DNA from: Eudorina sp. 2006-703-Eu-15
Lineage: Eukaryota > Chlorophyta > Chlorophyceae > Chlamydomonadales > Volvocaceae
NCBI GenBank assembly: GCA_003117195.1
Contig: BDSI01000117.1
Coordinates: 271,091 to 335,090 of the forward strand
DNA length: 64,000 nt
Direction: 5' to 3'
The translations under genes and the position numbers were made by a program. Under the pieces are notes generated by a model. That model saw nothing but the letters and a program-made list of their open reading frames with translations, did not search any database and was not told where the DNA came from. Of the stretch, positions 13,021-24,463 are shown in pieces; the stretch's first letter is position 1, and each line of letters begins with the position of its first letter.

Positions 13021-13802
13021 GAGCGTAACCTCCTGAGGGGGCTCGCGGGAGGCGGCGGCACTTGTCTTCCAAAGTCCTTTTATCTTTCTCCTTTTTCAGG
13101 CTGTAGTAGTAGTAGTAGTAGAAGTAGAAGTAGTAGTAACAGTTACATTGGACTCCCCCTGACCCTGTCAGCAGGGTGGCGCGCCAGTGGGCCATACGGG
13201 CCAAGCAATGAATGGCCCTGCGGGAGTCAGGCCGTGATGGAAGGGGGCCCCCGTTCTGGAGGCGCAGAGCGGCGTCTTATGGGTTCAGATTGTGACGTCC
13301 TGCGACGCCGGTGATGGATTGGCAGTACTGCAAATTCATGGAGGGGCGGTGAAATTGTTGCTGACGCTCAGATTGCGCTGCCGTGCATCACACGTCATAC
13401 CGCGCGGCGGCCTGGGGTCCAGGGAGGTCGGGGGCGCCTTGTGCAGACACGCAGTGCGCGATCAAGCGCCGGTTTAGACGTCTGATGAGACCTGCAGTGT
13501 ATACTCGACTGCTAATGCTGGTAGGTGTGTCAACGGCTTACGACAGGCTCTGTGGAGGCGGGGCGTGTAACGTCATCGCGCGAGGTGCTGGGTGCTGACG
13601 TGGCTGGTCCGCAGCGGCTATAGCCGACAGAGTTCAGGAGCTGCGATCGCTCAGCGGGCAGGTGGGGCGGGCAGGGTAGGGCCCAAGGGGGTCCGTGCCA
13701 CCACCCGCATGCGGGCATTTATCGGCAAGCTAATGCCACAGTAATTCGCAGTGCGCATGATGCCCCCGGACGTGTGGTCGGGGAACCGCCAGCGCGCACG
13801 GC

Positions 13803-13836
<34 letters not shown>

Positions 13837-13880
13837 CATCAGAAAGCGGCCCGAACACGCATATACATGGGTGTTCGCAG

Positions 13881-13912
<32 letters not shown>
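13803..13912. repeat. Two GT dinucleotide tracts
   Basis: Perfect gt runs at 13803-13836 and 13882-13912, separated by about 45 bp of unique sequence. Confidence 0.9.
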
Positions 13913-13915
<3 letters not shown>

Positions 13916-14572
13916 GGTGTTAAATGAGAAACCCGCCCAGTGTACGTGTGTGTGAATCGTTACATATCTGCCTGGCCGACACTGGCCGGGGGCGCTAACC
14001 CGCCCCATACGTGTATGTGTATGTGTGACGCCGCGAGGGATGGGGTTAGATGATTAGAGCGCGGCGGCGACGAGCTGCTGCTGGCATTGCGTTTCATGAT
14101 GACCCGGGCGGTTTCGGAGCGGGGGGTGCCTTGGGCGGTCTAAGTATTGCGTTGTACATCTATGCAGTACGCCCTGTCGTACTCGGCTTCATGCGTCTAG
14201 ATTAGAACATAAGAAGATCAACCCTAAATCCCTGCCTGACCTGAAGGGATACGGTACTTCGTCTAGGGTTGTAGGTCTTATCGCATCAAGTGAACGACCC
14301 CCGCTGCATACGCGGCATGCACGTTCTTCCATCCGCAAGCTCTTTCGTTCTATGTCTTGCGACGCCATGCTGTGTTGCTGCCCACCCCTACTTGACTCCG
14401 CCGCACACGGGTGTACTTGATTGAATCCTCCGCACAAGGGTGGTGTGCCATCGCCCAAGTCTTAGTGTTGGGACCCGTGTTGCGATCCATCGCGCCGTCG
14501 TGAGCTGGGATGCGCACTCCACCCAGCGGCCTGTCGCGCACGGCTTTGGCTTCTCCTTGTCTGGCGGGCTGA

Positions 14573-14590
14573 CTGTCTGTCTGTCTGACG

Positions 14591-14632
<42 letters not shown>
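14573..14632. repeat. GTCT tetranucleotide microsatellite
   Basis: About fourteen gtct units with one interruption (gacg) at 14587-14590. Confidence 0.9.
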
Positions 14633-15700
14633 TTTGTCTGTAGGTAGTGGCCGCAGGTAGGCAGGAAGTAGCGGTAGAAGGGACGGTATGTAGGCAGGTA
14701 GGCTCCGCAGGTAGAGGCCTCCTGGTACATCTGGGAGTGAGCGACAGTGAGGGAGGCGGTGACCGCGTTCTTGGAGGCATCCTTGTCACGGTGTTGTTTG
14801 CCACCAATTTCGGCAGGTTGTGTCTGGAGTAGCGTCACCGTTACCCACAGCAGGCGCGTCACTTTCACTCTGGATGGAGTTAGGGCAGAAAAAAGGTTTT
14901 GCTCATACGTGCAAGCAGTAAAACTTACGAGGAATATCACGCAGGTGCAGTTGTACCGTGCTGTTGTACCTGGCTCGAGCGCGGCCGCCAAGGCCCCTGT
15001 GGGCCGGGATGTGCGTTGAATTTGAATTTCGCGCCAGTACCCACGAGACGTTGCGAGACAGTTCGCGAGATGTGCTGGCTGGCTGGCTGGCTGGCCGAGG
15101 GGCTGGCTGTGCTAGTGGCCCGTGTGCGACGTCATCTAGACGGATCTGGGCAGGACGCAGCCGACGATGTATCATGGCCGAGGGTACGGCCGTGCGGTCC
15201 CCCAGTCCTGATCCTATCTGGGCCCGTTCGTTGGAACACCCGGTCGGGACTCGGGTCCACCTTGTAACGATTACAGAGGATGCTGACGTCCCACCGCATC
15301 GAGCATGGCCGCATCGGCCCCAGTACCCCCGGTAGCCTGTACTGTTGATACTGTCACCCTTGATGTGGGTCACCCTTGTGTGTTAATGCACGCAGTTGGC
15401 TGAAGCAGAGGAAGTGATGTACGGACGGTCGTACCTCGAACGCGAAACGGCGCGAAATGAAGCAATGCTCGCAATGCCTAGCAGAAGCGCGGCCGGCGCT
15501 GCCCGACATCGAAGGCCACCCCGACTTGCCCCATCAAATGCCAGGCGCCGCCGAAGAGCGCAGTAATGAGCTGATGACACGCACATACCGCACAGACGTG
15601 CATGAATCCGCGCATCTGTGAGCGCTCTGTTACGTTTTGAACCGTTGTGGAAGACCAGCAAGACTAAGCCGTACTGGCCGTACGAAGTCACGTGAAGTCA

Positions 15701-15990
15701 TAGACGGGCGTCGCAAACCTCATCTGCAGAGAACAGGAGAGAACCCTACGCACACTGCGTTCCACACGTTGGGATTCGCGCAGCAACCCAGGAACGTGCA
15801 TGCCTATCGAGGCGCCCTGAAGTGCCGTCGTCGCGTTGCGTCGGCCTGCCCGTGTAGGCTCATGCATGTGTCCGATGTCCCCACCATCTGTGGACGAAGC
15901 AGGGTTCTGGTCTTGAGCACCGCTGCTGGCCTCAAGACCAGAACCCTGCTTCGTCCACAGATGGTCGGTGAGGTTTGCGACGCCCGTCTA
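15701..15990. repeat. Long foldback (inverted-repeat) hairpin
   Basis: Inner arms 15883-15917 and 15931-15965 are perfect reverse complements over 35 nt, with a 13-nt loop (caccgctgctggc). Outer arms 15701-15722 and 15969-15990 are perfect reverse complements over 22 nt. On the right the two arm segments are separated by only 3 nt; on the left by 160 nt. The structure therefore looks like one long foldback whose left arm carries an insertion. A foldback transposon remnant or a small-RNA hairpin are both possible. No coding exon overlaps it. Confidence 0.85.
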
Positions 15991-16367
15991 CCTCAAAGAA
16001 GTCGCACCAAGACACGCCTACGCAAGGTCTGATCGTTGCGCAGTCAACGGCCCAGGAGAAAATATCTGACCTGAATCTGGTTATAATTCCTTCATCCGAG
16101 CTTGAAGCACCCGTGCAAGTATCTTGCAGCTCAGGTAAGGTAAGGGAAAATTTACTACGAGACAGACATTCCACGCTTTGAATCCTTGAATGCTGGGATT
16201 ACAGTGTGAACGGCTATGGCTGGAGGTTGTTGGGGAGTACGGATTGTCCAAATTACTAAGCGGTTTGACAATTCACTTGGCTTGGCCGACAGCATTATTT
16301 TGAGTTGGATCATGGTTACAATACCTTATCCTTAGTAAGCGTCACCAAGCTGAATGCGCTGCTAACA
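15991..16367. other. Intergenic, probable promoter of LigB-like gene
   Basis: Moderately AT-rich sequence between the foldback and the start codon at 16368. No clear TATA box or other defined element was recognised. Confidence 0.4.
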
Positions 16368-17749
16368 ATGCCGGCGGCATTATTACCACTTCTCCTGGCA
16401 GCTCTAGAGTTAGCATGCATAATCCCTGTGACCAAAGCATATATAGTTGGTGGAGCAGTTATGCATCATGGAGCTCTCGCCCTGGATCCACGGAACTTCA
16501 ACAGTTCGTGCGAAAATGCCACTGATGCTGCCGTAGCGCTACACTACGCCGCTCTACACGCTGGGAGCTTCACCCGGAGCCTTGAACCTGACGTCCTAGT
16601 CCTCGTCACGCCCCACGGGCTTGCGCTCCAACAGTCCTATCTCCTGTACGGCAATCCTGCGGCCGGTAAGGCTGTGCACGTGACCCCCGTTCCTGCCATC
16701 AAAACACCGAGCGCCATGGACGGTCGCGGCACTGTTGGCGACCCTACAGCCCCTTCATGGTGTCACTGGCTATACTGACCTGGGTCGCTGTCACCGTAGC
16801 GACCGGTCGCTCGTCACTACTACAGCACTGGCACGTCCACCTCCGGCCGGCCCGGCTCGCCCTGTGCTCCATCCCCTCTGATGCAGCGGGCAGCGTGTCC
16901 GTGGACGCCTGGCTGCCGTGCTCGTTCCCGCCCTGCGTCTACAACGCGAGCGTCAAAGTGGACGTGCACCTCACCAAACAGCTCGAGGCGGCGCTGGCCG
17001 CCAAGGGCCTCAACGTGCTGACACTGTCCGGCTTCGGACCCCCCGGCGAGGGCACACTGCCCCTGCCGCTCGCCTGGGCGGAGGTCATACCTCTCTACTT
17101 CATCGGACGCGCCTACGCGGATGCAACCCAGATGCGGCATCCCCTCCTATCGCAGCTCAACCTCCGGAACCGGCAGCGTCGCTCCGAAGCCGCGCGGATG
17201 GGGGTTTCGGCGGCGGGCTTCCGCGCAAGGGAGGACCCAGAGGGGGACCCTGAGGCTGCGGCGGCGGCGGCGGCTCGGCAGCCCGGCGCGCAAGGCTCGG
17301 ACGCGGCCGGTCTCCCGAAGCTGATCATCCTCAGCATACCGTCGCAGCGATACGACCACAGCGTCAGCATGGTTCCGGAGCTGCTGCAGCTGGGCGGGGC
17401 GCTTTTCACTCAGCTGGACGCGTTGGACGAGCGAGTCGCGGTGGTAGTCAGCGGTGACCTGGCACACACGTGGGACCCAGCAGGTCCGTACGGCTTCAGC
17501 GACCACGCGGCGCGCTTCGACGCCGCCGTCGTACAGTGGGCGCGCGAGCTGGACCGCAACGCACTGCTCAAGACCGCGGCCAAGAGCGTGTGTCAAGCCA
17601 AGTCGTGCGGCTTCCCGGGCCTGGTGATGCTGCAAGGGCTCATTGATAACGTCAAGCCTGACAACATGCACAGCGTGCTGCTTGAGTACGGCCACCCGTC
17701 GTACTACGGCATGCTGTGCGCCGTGTTTGATTTCCAGGGGGATGCCTGA
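16368..17749 (+). CDS. Secreted LigB/MEMO-like (class III extradiol dioxygenase fold) protein
   Basis: Two exons, 16368-16665 and 16887-17749 (TGA), join in phase (G|CG) to give about 386 residues. The first in-frame ATG (16368) opens with a hydrophobic stretch of about 20 residues ending near TKA, a probable signal peptide. Class III dioxygenase (LigB, PF02900)-like elements follow: VMHHGALALDP near residue 33, VLVLVTPHG near 75, an AEVIPLYF segment in the middle, VVVSGDLAHTW near 288 and GHPSYYGMLC near the C terminus. LigB and MEMO proteins share this fold and bind a metal through conserved His residues. The motif that usually reads D-H-G before VPL is here LAWAEVIPL, so a metal ligand may be lost and activity is uncertain. 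A Gly/Ala-rich insertion lies around residues 200-235. The export prediction is inference from the N terminus only. Confidence 0.72.
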
Positions 17750-19145
17750 GGAGTGAGCGTGCGGCGTGGCTTGGCGGTTAGCCTCCACGTTCGCATACAC
17801 GCGCATGCCCACGTCGGGTGTGGTCTCGGAGGTGGCGACAGACTGGGGAGTGGGGACGTAAGAAGGTCGTCATGCAGACCGAACATCGGCTGTCCGCGGC
17901 GCAGGCAAAGGGTTCAGGGGGCATGTCTCGTGTTTCCAAAAAATTGTTTCCAAAAATGGTGGTGCGGACAGTGGGCCCGGGCGAAGGGGTTGGGGATGTT
18001 GGGTGATTGTTTCGCGATTTCGCTGTCTTTATTGACATTTGGGGGGTGCAGCGGCTGCGCGGTATTCTGAAGACGCTTCAGGTGATTTGCGATTGCAGGT
18101 CGCAAGCTTATGTGTATGTTGGCGCTGTGGCCGTCCGTGGAGCATCAGTCCCCACGGACGTTTACAGACGTGCAACTCCTCACGTGTGACGATCGCAACC
18201 GGTGACCACAGCGCCCTGCACCATTGTCAGGGCGCTGCCTTAAAGTACTGGGGGCGGCACGACGTCCATGCAAATGGTCTGGCCGGAAACGCCCGGACTT
18301 GTGGCCAAGACGAATTGGTAAGAAAACGATTTGACATCTACATGGGTTGAGGTGTTTCTGACAATGCGAAATAGATTGGAATACCAACCTCCTTCGACCC
18401 CGTGGAACGGGTACTCGCGAACGTGTCGCGAGGCGGGTATTCGTCCATCGAGCAACGGAAAGGCCTGGGAGTTGCAGGGATGCACAATTCTAATACAATT
18501 ACAACGACTGAATAAAAGCATAGCAGAAACTGTTGGTATACTGACGATAACTGCGGGGCCTGCCAACAAGCATATGCCATACGCGACTGTCCGACCGAGC
18601 AGTTGCCCGCAGCGAGCAACAGATCTATTAAAATCACTGGTTGCATACAATTGTTAATGTTAAGGCATACTCATTTCTGCTTGCACTTTCGTTCAGTTTC
18701 GCCTGTCTTGATATGGACGACAGGATATGTCAAGGATCAAATTTCGGGCACAATCAGCAATGTCTTGTCAGCAGGTCATGAATACCAAAGGGCCAACACC
18801 AGATGTAAGGATTTATCATTTACTTATGACATGCGTAGCCGGCGTGACTTGTCAGGGTTGTTTGCCGATTGCCGTACCGGACGTTCGGGATGCATCTCCG
18901 TCAGTAAATTTGACAAATTCCCTACGACAACCAACGATTTCCCTTCTACACATCCAGCTCGCTGCTCTTATATTTGTGGTCCTCTCGAATAGTTTTTGGG
19001 CGCACTTCTGCCTTTTGACCTTGGTAGGAGATTTGACGACGAATCAGCTGTAGCCGGATCGCATACAGTTTGCAAGTTACACAGGGCTGCACAAGGCACC
19101 GGTGTGTGCATCTTTCCTATCTTTCGGGGTTACTGAGTAGCGCAA
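17750..19145. other. Intergenic region with nested inverted repeat
   Basis: No supported gene. Positions 18121-18130 and 18206-18215 are perfect 10-nt reverse complements (ggcgctgtgg/ccacagcgcc). They enclose a smaller hairpin (ccgtccgtgg at 18131-18140 against the ccacggacg that starts at 18152). This may be a small foldback repeat. The rest is moderately AT-rich without recognisable features. Confidence 0.5.
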
Positions 19146-21865
19146 ATGCCTGCGCTGTTCACCGACGACTCGGCGGCGCGCACCCCGGCTGTTAGCTGCC
19201 GACTCGTCGAGGCGAAGGAGCTTTCTGCGGATGGCACCAGCGCAGTATGCGAGGTGCGAAACTTCGTTGTGGCAAAATATTCGGATATGATTTCAACAGT
19301 TGCCGCTATGCTGTTTTCTCAGAAGGCAAGAGATATGACATGTTTCGGAATTGTAGGTTCTCGTTGCTGATCAAGTCCTTTCTGGCGTCTACGAGCCGGT
19401 CCGGCGGCATCTGATGATACCTTGCGCGCCTTCCACGAAGCTTGCGCATCAGCCCCAGGACGTTAGCGCACTTGTCTGCTCATGCGATTCCAGCCACAAG
19501 ACAAACAGTTACCTGGTGCTTCTCGCGGCTGAAGGCGGTGCGACGCTTGTACTTCCTCGGTAAGCATGGCATCGGCGCCGGTGTGCATCAAGGAATCGTT
19601 TGCAAATCGGCGATACGTAGATTTCTTTGAAGTCCGTGGGTCCGCATTGCGGGCGCTAAGATATGCATGGTCCCTGCTAACCCAAGATGAATTTTTTGTG
19701 GACAGGGATGGTGCACCAAATGCAAGCGAAGTTCGCATGCGACCTCGCGCAGCGGATGGTGAGGAGCCAGGAGTCCGCGACACTGTGGTGGCGCTGGCGC
19801 GCGGTCCCGACCCCTATATGGCCCTCCTGGAAGCTGCCGCCGCACTCGCCGACACGACAGGTCTGTCCTCCTTGGGCTCTTGTCCTTCGCCTATTCAACT
19901 AGGTCGGTTGCAGCATTCATGCGTCCCTCTTGTCTCGCTCGACAGGCACGCAGCCCGAGGCCATGCACGCGTACGTCTTGCCACTGCTGGACGGCGTAAA
20001 TCGTTTGCGGTACGACGCGCCCCTGGCCGCGGCCAAGGGCGTCGGCAAGAACACAACAATTTCAGCAGCCCTCGAGCAACATCTTAATGAGGGCGTCCTC
20101 GTGCAGGTGAGCGCGGGTGTGTGTGCCTGCACCTGTGGAGCCTATCCGGTGCGCCAAGGTGGCGCAGGGTTTTTTCTTTTACAGTGTGTGGGGAGGAGGC
20201 TGAGTTGTTTGACGAGACATGGCCATTGGATTAAATCGTAGTGCTTTCGTTATGTGTTTAGGAGAGCTGTACTTCAGAGGTGTTCTTCAAAGCCCTGCAG
20301 GTGACACGGCCGACCACCTAGTGACTTGGATTTTAATGCTACCACGTCTTTGCAGGCTGGACCCGGCTGCCCCGCCAAGTCACTGCTGCAGGAGCCAGGG
20401 CTGCGCATCTGCCAGGGCATGACAGCGCCGCTTGGCCTGCGCTATTCGGGTTTGTGAGTATCGGCAGGGAGGGGCTTGCTTTTTATTTGTTGCTGATGTT
20501 ACAAGTTGACCCTGTGGGTCATCGGTGACAGCCGCAGCCTCCTCATCACACACTGCACAAACCGGGCCACTGTGGCGCACCTGACAGGCTCCACAAGTGC
20601 ACCGAAACACACCCCGCACACGCAAATATCTACCAATTTCCTGTACCCCGCACCCACTCTACCACGGAATTACCCCTTCCTGATGACCCACCACTGCGAA
20701 GGATCAAGCCCGCTCAGGGGGAGTTAGCCATTGCATTCCTATGCCACATGCATGCCTTAATACGTGCATGACTGGATACGAGTACGGTTCACTGTGCAAG
20801 GGAGTAAACATGTACACATGATCTGGGTCGCACCAAGGATCGGCTAACACCTCGGGGAGGGCGGACGTGGTCTGCGCCTAGCCATGGCCCAAGTTATTTA
20901 CCCTGGGATGACGGTCCCTCGACTCCTCATCATGACGCAACTTCCGACTTCGCTCCAACCTCATCCAGTGGATACCATCCTGTGCCGTTTTTGCAATCGT
21001 TTTTGGAAATTGACACGGCGATCAACCCGTATGCTTGCGACTCGCGCCCGTGGTTCGCTTACGTAGGAGTGTGGTCTACGGCACAGCCACTGGACACGTC
21101 CTCGCAGTGATGGACACCGCGGCTGCCCTCAAGATGGTCCCGGCGGGCGGCATGCGCCCGCTGGCACCGACCGCGGGCCGCGTGAGCGGGGACGCCGACT
21201 CCCCATCGGCTGTCTCCGCCGGCGCGTCCGCGGCAACATCTGGAGCCCCGTCGCCGCGGATGTCCCGCAGCAGCAGCTGCGACACGGAGACCGTGGACGG
21301 CATCGCGTCTCTGACAATCAGTCCTGCTGCATCAACGGCGCTTGTGCAGGCACCGCCGCCGCAGCTGACCCTGTCCGGACGCAGCATTACCACCGCGCCC
21401 GTCATTCAGGTGTTGGCGGCCGCTGTGGGGGGCCCCACAAGCGTCGACGGAGTCACGGCGACCGGCGCCCCCGTGCAGGTGCTGGCCAGCTTCGCCCTTC
21501 TGGGCGTGAAGACTGCGGGCGGCCGCATGAGCGCGGTGCAGTGCTGCCGAATCATGCCGGCCAGCGGGGCGGCGGTTTGCGAGGGCGCCACCGGGGCCGC
21601 ACGAGCAGCGGGCGGCCTGGGCCTGACAGTGCAGGTGGAGGTGCCGTGCGCGTCTGCGTGCACCCTTCTGATGTTCGTGGAAGGCCCTGATGTGGAGGGC
21701 GCAGAGGACGCTGAGCATGATGGCGTTGGAGCGCATGGCCCGGTGCAGTCAGTGCTCCTTCAGGGCCGTGCGGCCAAGTGGAGGTACAGCAGCACGGCTA
21801 GCATCCTGAGCGTCGAGCTGCCACGCTCGACCGCTGTTCAGCGGGAGGTGAAGGTGCTGATCTAA
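19146..21865 (+). CDS. Unrecognised protein, seven exons
   Basis: I do not recognise the family. Seven exons join with consistent phase: 19146-19253, 19357-19559, 19706-19860, 19946-20106, 20262-20300, 20356-20453 and 21067-21865 (TAA), about 520 residues. Every junction has GT-AG signals, and two split codons are restored correctly (CG|G and TT|G), which supports a real gene. Residues ~70-150 alternate beta-like stretches (YLVLLAAEGGATLVLP) with a helix (DPYMALLEAAAALAD). The last exon holds a Ser/Ala-rich linker, then beta-rich sequence ending near LSVELP...VKVLI, as in a C-terminal beta-sandwich. No signal peptide, membrane segment or catalytic motif is visible. A distant relation to the non-catalytic parts of raffinose-synthase-like proteins was considered and not supported. 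Confidence concerns the gene, not a function. Confidence 0.6.
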
Positions 21866-24463
21866 TAAGTGTCTGGCACAGATCCGGGGGACGTGAGGAT
21901 GTGCTGCCGGTGCTGCTCTAACGGGCTGAATCATTTCACATTCACCGCCCTCGACCGCGTCGATAACGGATCTTTGTTTGGAGTTTGAGTGTCGGGGCTG
22001 ACCGCGCTCCTGACTGCGAGGGATGAGGGAGAGGGACGCTGCAGCGGTGGTGTGCTATTTGGTTGAGTGATTTACTCGAGTGGCGGGAAATAGCGTTGTC
22101 TCGGCTCCGAGGCCAGAGGGGGCTCTGTTCAATGAAAACCGAAACCGTGCAGGTGTTCGTGGTTTGTCACACTGAACTACACATTGACCCGCCCAAGTCA
22201 ACTACGTAGATTGTGTGAACCTTGTATAGTGAACCTTGAAGAAGGCAAGCTGTGTGGAGAATGTCGCCTGTATCTGCGCGTTTCTTGTGTCAAGAAGGAA
22301 CATCATAATCCCATGCACGCGGGGGATTTGTCGTGGCGACTAAGCGCCGATCTTCGACGGAGCGTACCCGTAGAAGACACATATACACGGTGAGCGGAGG
22401 GAATTCCCAGCTAAGTCGCATGCAACAAGTGTGTGCATGAATAAATGCAGACGAGTATCTGTACGCAGTTTTGGGGTCTAAATTGTTTAGGTCTAATTGT
22501 TTGCTGCGGAGAACGGTAAGATTTCCGGGTGACGTTGCGGCGGGCCCTGCCCAGCGGAGCCCCCAGGCGCAGTGGGCAGCGCCGGCCCGTGGTGTACGTG
22601 TGTCTGTACTTAAAATGTGCGTCAGGGTGCGCGAATGTTTTTTGAGATAACGACAACTCCCCGAGCGGCCGGATTGAGTGCATCTGATGGTTCCTTCTTC
22701 ACGTTTTCCCTTCACGTTTTCCCCAAACAGCGTACTGGGTTTCGCGTCATGTGGGTTTATCTTGGGGTGGTTGCAATGATGGATGCGTGTGTGTGTGTTT
22801 CCTACCTTATGAATGCTTGATCCGGTTCCACGGTTGGGGCGGGCTGCGTTCCCCTCGAAGGACGGAACGGGCCCGCCCCGACACGGCATCGTTCGGCGGC
22901 ATTCTTCTTGTTGGCCTATCCCCTTGGCCTCTTCGTACATCGTGGAAAGTGATGGTGCTGGTGGTTTGTTTCGGAGCGGAAGGGATGGCTGCAATGGACG
23001 ACCAAACGTAGTCCGTTTTATCCCGAGTGCCGTCGCTGCACTTGCTAGGGAGGGTTGTGCGCTCGCACGGGAGAAGGGATGTGGCGGTCATGGGGGTTTC
23101 TGTTTCGCCCAGGGTTGCTTTGAAGCATCTGTAGACGTGCAAGGTTGGGGCACTGCAAGGGCGAATGTCCCTCCGCGTGCGCCCGCCGAGTCGGTTTGGA
23201 TGCCTAGTCTGAGGGGCAAGGGCGATATTCGAGAGGGACGGAGGCAGCCTCACATACCCGTATGCATGTGCGCTTCGAAGAACAGCTTTATTGGGATCCG
23301 GAAGAAGGAGCCCTTCGTCATCTAGTTGAACGAGTACGTGGCCCCAAGGATGTGTTGGCACCCAATCGCGTTTCACGCCTTCCCGGGGAATCCCTCCTCT
23401 CGGTCACGACCGTGTTATGACCTTTGCTTTGTATGCCGGTGCTAAGAAGTCAGCGGTGTGGTTCATTATTTGCAGCCTCCAATTGTTGTCTGGTCGTTGA
23501 CTTCTGACACCTTGCAGTAGTACGTCGTGCTATTTCGCCTCATATCGTAACGGCCGGTTTGGGTTATCGTACGTATTTTGGTCACAGCTCGTCACATTCG
23601 GATTGGTCGAGGGCGACAGGGTTGCGAGCTCGTTTGTTTTGCCTTGAGACTCCACCGCGCGGTGCTTTCTTTTGCCTCTGGTGCACTGTCTTTTCGTTGA
23701 CAACGAGCGTAAGAATTGATCGCCCGTGTGATATACTGGCAGCGTGCGCGCGAGCCGCGTCACCGCTGTTGTGAAGAAGCGCTGGGCGCGTTCTTACCGG
23801 TCCTCGGCCCGGCGGTGATTACCTGCGAGCTGTAACCTTGTCTCACTTGTGCACATGCGGGATCGCGTGTCCCATTTGGGGAAACGCACTCGCCCGTCTG
23901 GCTGTTGTCGTGGATATTACTCAGGTCACATCCGTGAACATCCTCCATGCTCCTAAGGGCAGCACGGTACTCGCCGCAGCGCACCCGCCGGTGTCTTACC
24001 AACCTGTAGGCCCGTTGAGGCGCACCACGGCGGCCACGCAGACGGCCCTAACAAATGTGGCAGAGCAGCTGCGGTAGCGAAAGCTTAACCGTGTGAGGTA
24101 TATACGTCACAGTCTTACCAACGCTTCCGGATAAAGGGAGAGACGATGGGCAAACAGGCAGCCGCCATCAAGCAATCAGACAGTTGATAAGTAAATGGCC
24201 AAATGCCACGAGCCAAAGGCGGGTTCTAACAGCCCCGCCGCGAGTACATGCGTCCGGGTCCATCCTCACCATATCAGCTGTGACCTCATGGCCAAGGCAC
24301 CCAAGCACACATCGGGCTTCCTACCCTGGATGCACAGGAACGACCTGCCCGCCTGGATCACCTGCCTCGACGCCTGGACCGCATGCCTGGACCACCTGCA
24401 TGAGCCCCCCCCCCCTGGAGTCGGGGCTTGGGGTTTCGAGAACCTCGCTGAACACGCTACCCG
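21866..24463. other. Intergenic region between convergent genes
   Basis: The unrecognised plus-strand gene and the minus-strand exchanger converge here, so both 3' UTRs should lie inside. Open frames at 22813-23325 and 23838-24077 lack a domain, splice support or consistent codon bias, so no gene is called. Confidence 0.5.

Larger units (their letters stand above)
10191..15700. other. Gene-poor intergenic region with microsatellites
   Basis: About 5.5 kb without a supportable gene. Simple repeats: GGAC units 10722-10770; GT-rich 11357-11372 and 11962-11976; GGCT 12981-13020; a TAG-type tract near 13103-13138; GT 13803-13836 and 13882-13912; GTCT 14573-14632. At about 10603-10640 there is a short degenerate run of tagggttt-like words. 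Long open frames over the repeats are low-complexity translations only. No RNA gene was recognised. Confidence 0.55.

Noticed and set aside
14573..14632. CRISPR-like regular repeat
   Set aside because: Contiguous tetranucleotide microsatellite without spacers, in a eukaryotic genome.
19146..21865. Raffinose-synthase/alkaline alpha-galactosidase (GH36-like) assignment for the orphan gene
   Set aside because: A few segments resemble the beta domains, but the whole catalytic barrel with its WCTWD and DDGWQ motifs is absent from the locus.
22813..24077. Open frames in the convergent intergenic region
   Set aside because: No family, no phase-consistent neighbours, and composition unlike the confirmed exons.
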